DNA from: Methylococcales bacterium
GTDB taxonomy: Bacteria; Pseudomonadota; Gammaproteobacteria; Methylococcales; Methylomonadaceae
Direction: 5' to 3'
Length of the DNA: 64,000 bases
NCBI GenBank assembly: GCA_028707085.1
Contig: JAQTUW010000005.1
Location: 1-64,000, forward strand
Shown here in pieces: positions 25,104 through 33,197 of the stretch. Position 1 is the stretch's first letter. Each line of letters starts with the position of its first letter. Made by a program: the position numbers and the translations under genes. Under the pieces are notes generated by a model. The model had not been told where the DNA came from and ran no database searches. It saw only the letters and a list, made by a program, of their open reading frames with translations.

Positions 25104-25843
25104 TGGCGGTCAATAACGGCAATAATCCGCTATTTGCCCTGCACTGTCTGTGGCAGGGGGTAAAACTGTTGCGGCACAAGGACTTGCGCGCTTTTTTGGT
25201 GACGCCGCTGCTGATCAATCTAGTACTGTATTCCATTATGTTTGCACTGGGTTATTACACAGTTTCCGCATTGATAGCGCAGCTTATCCCCGACTGGCTA
25301 AGCTGGCTGACCTGGATTTTATGGCCGCTGTTTTTTATAAGCTTCATGGTGCTGGGCTTTTTCAGCTTCACACTACTGGCGAATCTGCTGGCCGCCCCCT
25401 TTTATGGCCGGTTGTCGGCAAAAACCCTGGAAATCCTCAGCGGGGTGAAGGCCGTCGGCCCCGAAGCGCCCTGGTATAAGGTGTTTTACGGCGAACTGGG
25501 ACGGGTGAAATATCTGTTGCTGCGCATTCTGCCCTTGCTGGCGCTATTCGCCATTCCGGTGGTGAATCTGGTCGCGCCGGTTTTGTGGACACTGTTCGCG
25601 GCCTGGGGCATGGCGATGGAATTCATGTCTTATCCGCTGGAGGAGCGCGGCTTGCTGTTTGCCGAGCAGAAACGCTTCATGCAGCAGAACCGGCTGGGGA
25701 TGCTGAGTTTTGGCGGGGCGATAGGCTTTGGTCTGACGCTGCCGGTAGTGAATCTGCTGATTACGCAGGCGGCGGTGATCGGGGCGACGATTTACGTCAA
25801 CCGGCTGAACAAGGCCGAGGATGCGGACGGAATCTGGCGCTAA
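25100..25843 (+). CDS. cysZ: CysZ-type (EI24/DUF540) membrane protein, sulfate uptake
   Basis: A 247-residue integral membrane protein of the EI24/CysZ family, which mediates sulfate uptake for cysteine synthesis in E. coli. Typical features are [20 protein letters not shown] followed by LLINLVLY, the [19 protein letters not shown] loop after the second hydrophobic pair, and [20 protein letters not shown]. About four to six membrane or half-membrane helices are visible. Start ATG at 25100 overlaps the mtnA stop, and a second ATG follows directly. Co-expression with mtnA fits sulfur metabolism. Confidence 0.85.
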   Translation: MMAVNNGNNPLFALHCLWQGVKLLRHKDLRAFLVTPLLINLVLYSIMFALGYYTVSALIAQLIPDWLSWLTWILWPLFFISFMVLGFFSFTLLANLLAAPFYGRLSAKTLEILSGVKAVGPEAPWYKVFYGELGRVKYLLLRILPLLALFAIPVVNLVAPVLWTLFAAWGMAMEFMSYPLEERGLLFAEQKRFMQQNRLGMLSFGGAIGFGLTLPVVNLLITQAAVIGATIYVNRLNKAEDADGIWR

Positions 25844-25859
25844 GCCGGTTTGCAGAGGG

Positions 25860-25882
25860 TGGGCGCGCCCGATGCGCCCACT
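25860..25882. repeat. GTGGGCGC hairpin (REP-like)
   Basis: GTGGGCGC (25860-25867) and GCGCCCAC (25875-25882) form a perfect 8-bp stem with a 7-base loop just after cysZ. The same arms occur in a longer hairpin at 50748-50775, so this may be a dispersed intergenic palindrome. It lies between convergent genes and could also stabilise or end transcripts. Confidence 0.5.
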
Positions 25883-25952
25883 GCGCTACGTTTAGCGCCT
25901 ACACACTATTGTTTTAATAGCCTTAAAAAGACGCTGAATCCTTGCCGGCCGC

Positions 25953-26315
25953 CTAGATGAACCAGAATATCTGCTTGGTGAAGGCAACCTTGACGATATA
26001 AACCAGACAGAAGATGGAGCCCGCCAGGGCGTACCAGCGTTTTTCGCCTTCGCTTTTCAGAGTCAGGATGCCCAGGCCGATAAAAACGAACATCAAAATC
26101 AGTTTGACCACGATCCAGCCGTAATTGCCGTCCAGCCAGTTGCCCTGAAAAACCAGCCCGAAACCGGTGAGCAACAACATGCCGGCGAGAATGTGCGGGG
26201 TGATTTTAAGCCATTTGTTGGCCAGCATGTCCGGTTTGAACTGGGCGAGGTAAACCCGCCAGAAGAAGATGCCGATCACCAGGGCGACAAACAGTAGATG
26301 CAGATGTTTTAGCAT
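25953..26315 (-). CDS. SirB2-family membrane protein
   Basis: A 120-residue protein with four hydrophobic segments, matching SirB2-type proteins in length and pattern: MLKHLHLLFVALVIGIFFWR, then ITPHILAGMLLLTGFGLVF, WIVVKLILMFVFIGLGIL and a final helix. Histidines in HLH and PHI could bind a haem or metal, but this is not proven. SirB2 was named from Salmonella but its biochemical role is unknown. It is monocistronic and convergent with cysZ. Confidence 0.8.
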   Translation of the reverse strand: MLKHLHLLFVALVIGIFFWRVYLAQFKPDMLANKWLKITPHILAGMLLLTGFGLVFQGNWLDGNYGWIVVKLILMFVFIGLGILTLKSEGEKRWYALAGSIFCLVYIVKVAFTKQIFWFI

Positions 26316-26410
26316 GAAATTTACTCCGGGTTATTGAATTCAAAAAAGGCTACTTTACGTTGCAGCCGGAAGTTGATAAAGCAGAATGGCTACCGGTTTG
26401 GATTTGAAAA

Positions 26411-26869
26411 TCAGGCGTCGGGCATTTCAACTTTTGCCTCCCGGGCTTTTTTCGCCAGCGCCGTGTAATGCCTGCGCAATAATACCAGCTCTTCCTCTTC
26501 CAGTTCTTCCAGATCCAGCAAGGCATTATTGGCGCCTTCAACGGCGCGGATCAACTCGTCCAGTTTAACCTGCATGGCTTCGGTATCCCGGTTCTGGGTA
26601 TGCTGGATCAGGAATACCATCAAAAACGTGATAATGGTGGTCGCAGTGTTGATGACCAGTTGCCAGGTATCGCTAAAACCGAACATCGGCCCGCTGACAA
26701 TCCAGACCAGTATGATAGCCAATGCAATATTAAATACCAGCGGCTTTCCCGACAATCGGCCGAACAAGCGGGCGAAATGATCGAATCTGACGTTCCAATA
26801 AGCGGCCTTATCCATTTTTGCAGCATTTGGAAGCCATTGTTTTAAAAGCTTCCTGATTGATTTGTGCAT
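26411..26869 (-). CDS. Low-affinity iron permease family membrane protein
   Basis: A 152-residue protein of the iron-permease-like family (PF04120 type). The order is a cytoplasmic N-terminus with FDHFARLFGRLSGKPLVFNI, two membrane helices (ALAIILVWIVSGPMF; VINTATTIITFLMVFLIQ), the family signature HTQNRDTEAMQVKLDELIRA and an acidic coiled tail. The name comes from yeast Fet4 similarity, and bacterial transport activity is not demonstrated. It lies some 1.4 kb from feoABC, but orientation differs, so a shared iron role is only suggestive. Confidence 0.8.
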   Translation of the reverse strand: MHKSIRKLLKQWLPNAAKMDKAAYWNVRFDHFARLFGRLSGKPLVFNIALAIILVWIVSGPMFGFSDTWQLVINTATTIITFLMVFLIQHTQNRDTEAMQVKLDELIRAVEGANNALLDLEELEEEELVLLRRHYTALAKKAREAKVEMPDA

Positions 26870-27057
26870 ATAGACCTCTTTATTTTTATTAATTATTTAG
26901 GTGGCTCGGAATCATTATAAACCGGCTTATCATACCTTTTGTCGGCTATTGCCAGGAAATATATCGTTGACTTTTTCCACCCCGGCCGTATGCTTGGAAT
27001 CGATGCGATATATGCGTAGCGGTTTGCCCCCCCCTGCCCTTTTGTTGAGTCAAGGCC

Positions 27058-28191
27058 ATGAAGCACCCCGAATTCCCGTTAAGCGAGGAATTGATCTATC
27101 TGAACCATGCCGCCGTCAGCCCGTGGCCATTGCGCACCTGCCAGGCGGTGAGCCGCTTCGCGGAACAGAACACCGTCTACGGCTCGCATTTTTACGGTGA
27201 CTGGCTAAAAAAGGAAACCGAAATCCGCAGCCAGTTGCAAACCTTGCTGAATGCACCATCCGCCGCCGACATCGCGCTGGTCAAAAACACCTCAGAAGCC
27301 TTGTCGTTTGTGGCCTACGGCCTGCCGTGGCGGGCTGGCGACAATATCGTCACCAGCAACCAGGAGTTTCCTTCCAACCGAATCCCCTGGGAATCGCTGG
27401 CCGACCAGGGCGTGGAGCTGAGGCAGGCCGACCTGAACGGTGCGGCCAGCCCGGAAGAGGCCCTGTTCGCACTGGCGGACAGCCATACCCGCCTCATCAC
27501 CATCAGTTCCATCCAGTTCGCTTCCGGCTTGCGGATCGACCTGGAACGGGTAGGCGCATTCTGCAAGCAGCGCGGCATTCTGTTTTGCATAGACGCCATT
27601 CAAAGCCTGGGGGCCGTGCAGTTCGACGTGCAGCGCTATCAGGCGGATTTTGTGATGGCCGACGGCCACAAATGGATGCTGGGCCCGGAAGGCCTGGGGG
27701 TGTTTTATAGCAATCCTGAAGCCAGGGAGCGGCTAAAACTAACCCAGTACGGCTGGCATATGATAAAGGACAGCCATAATTATGAAAACCTGCCCTGGGA
27801 AGTTCATCCCACGGCCCGCCGTTTTGAATGCGGCAGTCCAAACATGCTGGGCATTCATGCCTGGTCGGCCAGCCTGTCCTTATTGCTGGAAACCGGCATG
27901 GCGGAAATAGAGACCGGCGTCACCGCAAACGCCTTTCACTTGCAGCAGGCGATTGCCGCCAGCGAACATCTGCAATTACTGTCCGACAGTCAAAGACCGC
28001 TGCAGTCCGGAATTGTGGTTTTCAGGCATCGCAGCCTGAGCAACGACCGCGTTTACCGGCATTTACAAAACCACGGCGTAGTCTGCGCATTGCGTGGCGG
28101 CGGAATACGCTTTTCGCCGCATTTTTACAACCGTTTTGCAGAACTTGACGCGGCTCTCGAATTATTAAAAAACAGCAGCGATATTGCTTAA
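27058..28191 (+). CDS. Class V aminotransferase-fold PLP enzyme
   Basis: A 377-residue PLP-dependent enzyme of the cysteine desulfurase/class V fold. Visible are the N-terminal YLNHAAVSPWP, the phosphate-binding KNTSEALSFVAYGL, the cofactor Asp in CIDAIQSLGA and the Schiff-base lysine in MADGHKWMLGPEGLGVFYS. It lacks the long C-terminal active-site Cys loop of desulfurases, so an aminotransferase or lyase-type activity is more likely. The gene is 46 bp before feoA on the same strand. The Fur-like site lies between them, so they may be separate units. Confidence 0.8.
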   Translation: MKHPEFPLSEELIYLNHAAVSPWPLRTCQAVSRFAEQNTVYGSHFYGDWLKKETEIRSQLQTLLNAPSAADIALVKNTSEALSFVAYGLPWRAGDNIVTSNQEFPSNRIPWESLADQGVELRQADLNGAASPEEALFALADSHTRLITISSIQFASGLRIDLERVGAFCKQRGILFCIDAIQSLGAVQFDVQRYQADFVMADGHKWMLGPEGLGVFYSNPEARERLKLTQYGWHMIKDSHNYENLPWEVHPTARRFECGSPNMLGIHAWSASLSLLLETGMAEIETGVTANAFHLQQAIAASEHLQLLSDSQRPLQSGIVVFRHRSLSNDRVYRHLQNHGVVCALRGGGIRFSPHFYNRFAELDAALELLKNSSDIA

Positions 28192-28203
28192 AGTATGATC
28201 TAA

Positions 28204-28218
28204 TGAGAACCGTTATTA
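28204..28218 (+). promoter_or_regulatory. Candidate Fur box upstream of feoA
   Basis: TGAGAAC-C-GTTATTA matches 10 of 14 positions of the 7-1-7 Fur consensus TGATAAT-N-ATTATCA. It is centred 27 bp upstream of the feoA ATG, where a repressor would block initiation. The match is moderate, but the context (ferrous iron uptake) is the expected Fur target. Confidence 0.4.
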
Positions 28219-28237
28219 ATTGCATTCGAGTTAAGCT

Positions 28238-28471
28238 ATGTCCACTTATCTCAAAGCGCTGGCGGTTGGCGATTCCGGCCGCATCATCGGTTTCGATCAA
28301 TCCGGCGGCGTATACCGCAAAAAGCTGCTGGCCATGGGCTTGACGCCCGGCACCGAATTTAGCATCACCCGCTTCGCCCCCATGGGCGATCCGGTGGAAA
28401 TCAGAATCCGCGGTTTTTCTCTGACCTTGCGCAAAAATGAAGCCTCGGTGCTACTGATAGAAAAAATATGA
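28238..28471 (+). CDS. feoA: FeoA, ferrous iron transport accessory protein
   Basis: A 77-residue SH3-like FeoA protein. The conserved G-x-x-YRKKLLAMGLTPGTEFSITR segment and the VEIRIRGFSLTLRKNEASVL strand pair are typical. FeoA is a cytoplasmic partner required for full FeoB activity. The stop codon overlaps the feoB start by ATGA, so the two are translationally coupled. A Fur-like operator lies upstream. Confidence 0.95.
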   Translation: MSTYLKALAVGDSGRIIGFDQSGGVYRKKLLAMGLTPGTEFSITRFAPMGDPVEIRIRGFSLTLRKNEASVLLIEKI

Positions 28472-30780
28472 CTAACACGTTCACCATCGGTGTGGTCGGC
28501 AACCCCAATTGCGGTAAAACCACAGTGTTTAACGCCCTGACTGGCTCCCGGCAGCATGTCGGCAACTGGCCTGGCGTCACGGTCGAAAAAAAATCCGGCG
28601 AATACCGGTTTCACGGTACCCAAATCACCGTGGTCGATCTGCCCGGCACCTACTCGCTGGAAGCGGACGACGATAGCGTATCCCTGGATGAAAAAGTCGC
28701 CCGCGATTACGTCGCCAGCCGTCAGGCCCATCTGATCGTCAACATTCTCGACGCTTCCAATATCGAACGCAATCTGTACCTGACCACCCAGTTGCTTGAA
28801 ATGCGGGTTCCCATGCTACTGGTGCTGAACATGATGGACGCCGTCAAGCGCCGTGGCGTCAAAATCGACATCGAACTACTGGCCAGGCGTCTGGGCTGCC
28901 CGGTTGTGCCGGTGATTGCCGCGAACGGCGTCGGCATAAAGGAATTGCGGGAAACCATCAACAAGGCCTGCCTGACAGCGCCGGCGCCTGTGCTGGAAGT
29001 GCGCTACCACGACGAGATTGAAAGCGCGGTACAGGCGCTGGAAACCGAATTTTCACACGCCGTATCGGCATTGAACTGCGACAGACGATGGCTGGCGCTG
29101 AGATTGCTGGAAAACGACACCCTGGCGAAACAGCTCGCCAACCCCGAGCTTTGCCAGTTTGCCGAACATTTGCGACAGAGGATCGAAAGCCGTACCCGGG
29201 ACGACATCGATATTCTGGCCGCCGACGCCCGATACGGCTTGGTCAATGAACTGGTGCGGGCTACAGTCTGCAAGCTCAACGAAGTCTCGCGCAGCGCCAC
29301 CGACAAAATCGACAACGTGGTGCTGAACCGGTTCTTGGGCATACCGGTGTTTTTGCTGGTGATGTACGCCATGTTCATGTTCACCATCAACATCGGCAGC
29401 GCCTTTGTGGATTTTTTCGACAAGGCGGTCGGCGCGTTGCTGGTCGAGGGTTTAAGCGTCCTGCTACACGATCTGGCCTGGCCGGACTGGCTGGTGGTGC
29501 TCATCGCCAACGGAATCGGCGGCGGCATACAGGTGGTTTCGACTTTTATTCCCATAGTCGGTTTTCTGTTCGTGTTTCTATCCATGCTGGAGGACTCGGG
29601 CTATATGTCCAGAGCGGCTTTTGTGATGGATCGGCTCATGTGCGTCATCGGCCTGCCCGGCAAATCCTTCGTGCCGATGATAGTGGGTTTCGGCTGCAAT
29701 GTCCCCGCCATCATCGCCACCCGCACGCTGGATAACCCTCGCGACCGAATTTTGACCAATCTGATGAATCCGTTCATGTCCTGCGGCGCGCGGCTACCGG
29801 TTTACGCGCTGTTTGCCGCGGCGTTTTTCCCGGTTGGCGGCCAGAATCTGGTATTCGGCCTCTATCTGTTCGGCATCGTCATCGCCGTGCTGACCGGGCT
29901 GATCATGCGCCACACCCTGCTCCGGGGCGAACCCAGCCCGTTTCTGATGGAACTGCCGACCTATCATCTGCCGACCTGGCAGGGCGTCTACACCAAAACC
30001 TGGGAAAGGCTGAAAGGCTTTATCGTCAACGCCGGCAAAATCATCATCCCCATGGTGCTGGTGCTGAATGTGCTGAATTCCTGGGGAACCGACGGCAGCT
30101 TCGGTCGCGAAAACAGCGAACAGTCGGTTCTAAGCGAGATAGGCCGCAGCCTGACCCCTGTGTTTGCGCCGATGGGCATCCATCATGACAACTGGCCGGC
30201 CACGGTTGGCATCTTTACCGGAGTGCTGGCCAAGGAAGCCGTGGTCGGCACACTGGACGCCCTCTACAGCCAGATGGCGAACGCCAATGCCGAAATCGCC
30301 CCAAAAAAATTCGAGCTTGGCCAGTTGCTGCTCGACGCCTGCCTGAGCATACCCAACAATCTGCTGACCGTGGCCGATAAACTTTTTGACCCGCTGGGCA
30401 TAGGCATCGGCAATTTGACCACGCCGGACAAGGCGGCGCAACAGCAAATCAAGGTCGGCGCCTTTGCGGTGATGCAAAGCCATTTCGACGGACAGACCGG
30501 CGCATTCGCCTATCTGCTGTTTATCCTGCTTTACGCGCCCTGCGTTGCGGCTACGGCGGCCATTTACAAGGAAACCAGCGCCGGCTGGGCGGTATTTACG
30601 GTGTGCTGGACAACCTTTATCGCCTATATCACCGCCACGCTGTTCTATCAGTGCATGACTTTTGCCGCCCACCCGCTGCCGAGCATCATCTGGTCCGTCG
30701 GACTGGTCATGCTGTTCCTGGGGCTTTTACTGGGCTTGCGGTTATGCGGCTCACGGCAATCGTGGCGGGTATCGCCATGA
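28468..30780 (+). CDS. feoB: FeoB, ferrous iron transporter with GTPase domain
   Basis: A 770-residue full-length FeoB. The N-terminal G-domain has G1 GNPNCGKTT, G3 DLPGTYSL and G4 NMMDAVK. The membrane part has the conserved gate motifs GFGCNVPAIIATRTLDNPRD and SCGARLPVYALFAAAFF, followed by further helices and GVLAKEAVVGTLDALY. It imports Fe(II) across the inner membrane. It is flanked by feoA (4-bp overlap) and feoC (4-bp overlap), forming a complete feoABC operon. Confidence 0.97.
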   Translation: MTNTFTIGVVGNPNCGKTTVFNALTGSRQHVGNWPGVTVEKKSGEYRFHGTQITVVDLPGTYSLEADDDSVSLDEKVARDYVASRQAHLIVNILDASNIERNLYLTTQLLEMRVPMLLVLNMMDAVKRRGVKIDIELLARRLGCPVVPVIAANGVGIKELRETINKACLTAPAPVLEVRYHDEIESAVQALETEFSHAVSALNCDRRWLALRLLENDTLAKQLANPELCQFAEHLRQRIESRTRDDIDILAADARYGLVNELVRATVCKLNEVSRSATDKIDNVVLNRFLGIPVFLLVMYAMFMFTINIGSAFVDFFDKAVGALLVEGLSVLLHDLAWPDWLVVLIANGIGGGIQVVSTFIPIVGFLFVFLSMLEDSGYMSRAAFVMDRLMCVIGLPGKSFVPMIVGFGCNVPAIIATRTLDNPRDRILTNLMNPFMSCGARLPVYALFAAAFFPVGGQNLVFGLYLFGIVIAVLTGLIMRHTLLRGEPSPFLMELPTYHLPTWQGVYTKTWERLKGFIVNAGKIIIPMVLVLNVLNSWGTDGSFGRENSEQSVLSEIGRSLTPVFAPMGIHHDNWPATVGIFTGVLAKEAVVGTLDALYSQMANANAEIAPKKFELGQLLLDACLSIPNNLLTVADKLFDPLGIGIGNLTTPDKAAQQQIKVGAFAVMQSHFDGQTGAFAYLLFILLYAPCVAATAAIYKETSAGWAVFTVCWTTFIAYITATLFYQCMTFAAHPLPSIIWSVGLVMLFLGLLLGLRLCGSRQSWRVSP

Positions 30781-31007
30781 TATTGTCCGATTTGCGCGAT
30801 TATCTGCGGAACAAACACCGGGCCACGCTGAATGAGCTGGTCATCCATTTTCAGATGGATGCCGACGCCCTGCGCGGCATGCTGGGAAAATGGATCAGCA
30901 AGGGCAAGGTGCGGCAACTACCGGCCAGCAATGCCGCCTGCGGCAGCAGTTGCTGCCAGTGCGACCCGCTATTGATGGAGATTTATGAATGGGTGGACGA
31001 AGGCTGA
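30777..31007 (+). CDS. feoC: FeoC-like winged-helix protein
   Basis: A 76-residue FeoC-type protein starting at the ATG that overlaps the feoB stop: MILSDLRDYLRNKHRATLNE, then ELVIHFQMDADALRGML. The wing carries four cysteines in CGSSCCQC, which in FeoC proteins bind an oxygen-sensitive Fe-S cluster; here two Cys are adjacent. FeoC modulates FeoB stability or the operon's expression. It ends immediately before the stop codon of the convergent downstream gene. Confidence 0.88.
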   Translation: MILSDLRDYLRNKHRATLNELVIHFQMDADALRGMLGKWISKGKVRQLPASNAACGSSCCQCDPLLMEIYEWVDEG

Positions 31008-31295
31008 CTATTTCTCGGCCAGCCAGCCTTGCAATGCGTCAATGATCTCCTGCGCCTGTTTTTCGCTGGAAATATTGAATTTTGATTTTTGCTGGTATTC
31101 GCCATTGCGTTTCTGATAACGGCGGATGGTGAATTTGTCCTGGCTGTATTGCTCCTTGGCAGGCTCCCAGTCCTGATAACGATAGATCACAGTTGCCCAG
31201 GCGCCCTTGCTCAGGACTTTTTTATCCAGTTCCTTGACGGTTTCAACGCCGCCATCTTCGTAACGGACGGTTAATTCTTCTACGGTTTCAGCCAT
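31008..31295 (-). CDS. Conserved hypothetical protein convergent with feoC
   Basis: A 95-residue cytoplasmic protein: MAETVEELTVRYEDGGVETV at the N-terminus, then a conserved-looking KGAWATVIYRYQDW strand pair and a SKFNISSEKQAQEIIDALQG helix. The alternating strands and C-terminal helix suggest a small alpha/beta domain. I do not recognise a characterised family. ATG at 31295 is preferred over an in-frame upstream start at 31310 because GAGTG lies a few bases before it. The stop codons of this gene and feoC abut. Confidence 0.7.
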   Translation of the reverse strand: MAETVEELTVRYEDGGVETVKELDKKVLSKGAWATVIYRYQDWEPAKEQYSQDKFTIRRYQKRNGEYQQKSKFNISSEKQAQEIIDALQGWLAEK

Positions 31296-31359
31296 AATAC
31301 ACTCAAGCAAAGTTCAAAACGGCGGGCAGTCTATCATACATACCCGAAAAACCCTGTTG

Positions 31360-32304
31360 TCAATAGCTAATAAATTCACCAAATGCCCGGCTGCCCTCTC
31401 CGGTAGCGATGGTATCGACCACCTGCAGGGTTTTGGCGTCGATGACCGAGACATTATTGTCGAACCAGTTGGCGACATAGACATGCCGATCATCGGCGTC
31501 GGTGCTAACGCCTTCCGGCTTGTCGCCGACAGTGATAACCGCAATCTGTTTCAGACTGCCGGTATCGACCACCGAAACCGTGCCGTCGTCCTGGTTGGTG
31601 ACGAACAGCAGGCTGCCGCCCTTGGCCAACGCCGCCGCGTACGGCCTTGCCCCGACCTTGACGGTCGCCAGCCTCTTAAGGCCGTGGGTATCCAGCACCG
31701 TCACGTCGTCACTTTCGACATTGGCGGCGTAAAGCCGTTTGCCCTGACTATCCAGAACAATACCGAACGGATGCCGGCCGACCCGAGTGGTGTTGCGCAG
31801 TGCAAACTTTTTTATATCGATCTGTGAAACCGAGTCGTCTATCCGGTTGGCGACATACAGCCAGCGGTTGTCCGGACTGACTGTCATCCCGGAGGGTGAC
31901 TTGCCGACCTTGAGCGTAGTCAGCTTGTCGAAACTGTCGGCATTGAACACGGTCACGGTATTTTCATACCAGTCCGCCACAAAGATCAGTTTGCCCGCCC
32001 TGTCCTGGGCAATGCCCAACGAAGCGCCGCCCACCTTGACGGTTTTCAGCAATTTGAGGCTTTCACTGTCCAGCACCACAAAGCCGCCCGCCTCCGGAGT
32101 GCTGATATAGACTTGTTTCAGGCGCTGGTTTACCGCAACCCCGGCCGGCTTGCCTTCAACCCTGATGGTGTCGATAACCTGCCGGCTGCGGGTGTCGATG
32201 ACCGACACCGAATTATCCAGTTGATTGGTGATAAAGGCGCGTGGCTGGGCCAAAACCGGATTGGACAGTAAAATCAGCGACAGTATCGGCAGAGAAAATT
32301 TCAT
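31360..32304 (-). CDS. YVTN-family beta-propeller periplasmic protein
   Basis: A 314-residue exported protein with signal peptide MKFSLPILSLILLSNPVLAQ and seven ~42-residue blades of the YVTN type (xVSVIDTxxxxVxxTIxVGxxPxGVA; YVANWxDNxVSVIDA). Such propellers often accompany quinoprotein dehydrogenase genes as accessory or scaffold proteins. The MxaD-like gene lies 169 bp upstream on the same strand, which would fit methanol-oxidation physiology. An ATG at 32331 would add nine residues; 32304 gives the best signal peptide. Confidence 0.85.
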   Translation of the reverse strand: MKFSLPILSLILLSNPVLAQPRAFITNQLDNSVSVIDTRSRQVIDTIRVEGKPAGVAVNQRLKQVYISTPEAGGFVVLDSESLKLLKTVKVGGASLGIAQDRAGKLIFVADWYENTVTVFNADSFDKLTTLKVGKSPSGMTVSPDNRWLYVANRIDDSVSQIDIKKFALRNTTRVGRHPFGIVLDSQGKRLYAANVESDDVTVLDTHGLKRLATVKVGARPYAAALAKGGSLLFVTNQDDGTVSVVDTGSLKQIAVITVGDKPEGVSTDADDRHVYVANWFDNNVSVIDAKTLQVVDTIATGEGSRAFGEFISY

Positions 32305-32473
32305 CGGCAGGTGTATAAGAAATTGGATCATACAAGATCAGGTTTGCAGACAAGCCCCCGGCCTATCTTCGCCTTGCGGGCGGGGACTGGCCGTGCTACA
32401 AAACCGCCGGCTTATCGCCACGGCCCGACCCTCTCCGGCGCGAAGAGGGCGAAGCGCATTGCCGAACGGGCAA

Positions 32474-33070
32474 TTAACGTTTAATTTCGATATTGACGCT
32501 GCCGGCGCTGGCGCCGACTTTTTTAGCCAGATTGGTCAGACCGGAGGTCAAAACGTCGGTCACTGCCTTGTCAGCGGCTTCTTCGTTCAGTTCGGCAGGG
32601 GGATTATTGTTGACATAGGCGCGATAATAAGTGGCGACCCATTCAACTTCGGCTTTGCCGCCTTTGTCGGTCACTGAAATTTCCGCGGCATAATTGCCGA
32701 CCGGCAAAACCGGAATATGCTCATCCTGTCCGGCATGTTTAAGGGTGCCGATGGAACTCATCTCGGTAATTTTATATTTATAGGCAAATTTGCTGGCGTC
32801 ATAGGCTTTTAATTCTTCGGTAATGGTGCCGCCGTTTGCCAAATGCAGAGTGCGGATAGCGCCCTTGTTATTGGTGCCTTCGCCGGTTACGCTTCTAACC
32901 GAAGGCAGCCAGGACATGTCGTCGTAATTCTTGATCACATCCCATACCTTGGCAGCCGGGGCGTCAATGGTAATGCTGGCGGTCATTTTTGCTCTGACCG
33001 GGCCATGGGCATACGCCATGCCGGCAAACAAAAACAGAGCAGCAGAAACAAATAGCGAGGTTTTTTTCAT
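32474..33070 (-). CDS. MxaD-like SRPBCC-family periplasmic protein
   Basis: A 198-residue exported protein. Signal peptide MKKTSLFVSAALFLFAGMAYA is followed by HGPVRAKMTASITIDAPAAK and VWDVIKNYDDMSWLPSV, a START-like SRPBCC domain. The HGP start after the signal peptide and the W-x-x-KNYDDMSWLPSV pattern resemble MxaD, which aids electron transfer between methanol dehydrogenase and its cytochrome in methylotrophs. It is not near an mxa/xox dehydrogenase in this window, so the role is inferred. It probably forms a unit with the downstream YVTN protein. Confidence 0.75.
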   Translation of the reverse strand: MKKTSLFVSAALFLFAGMAYAHGPVRAKMTASITIDAPAAKVWDVIKNYDDMSWLPSVRSVTGEGTNNKGAIRTLHLANGGTITEELKAYDASKFAYKYKITEMSSIGTLKHAGQDEHIPVLPVGNYAAEISVTDKGGKAEVEWVATYYRAYVNNNPPAELNEEAADKAVTDVLTSGLTNLAKKVGASAGSVNIEIKR

Positions 33071-33197
33071 AACACTTTCCTATGATGGTCACATAAAATG
33101 AAGCTGGCGATTATAAATAAAATCCCGGCGCAAGTCCGCATAAATGCAAATTTGCGGAAAATTTCCCGATATTCATACCCCAAACGAAGAAACAGAC

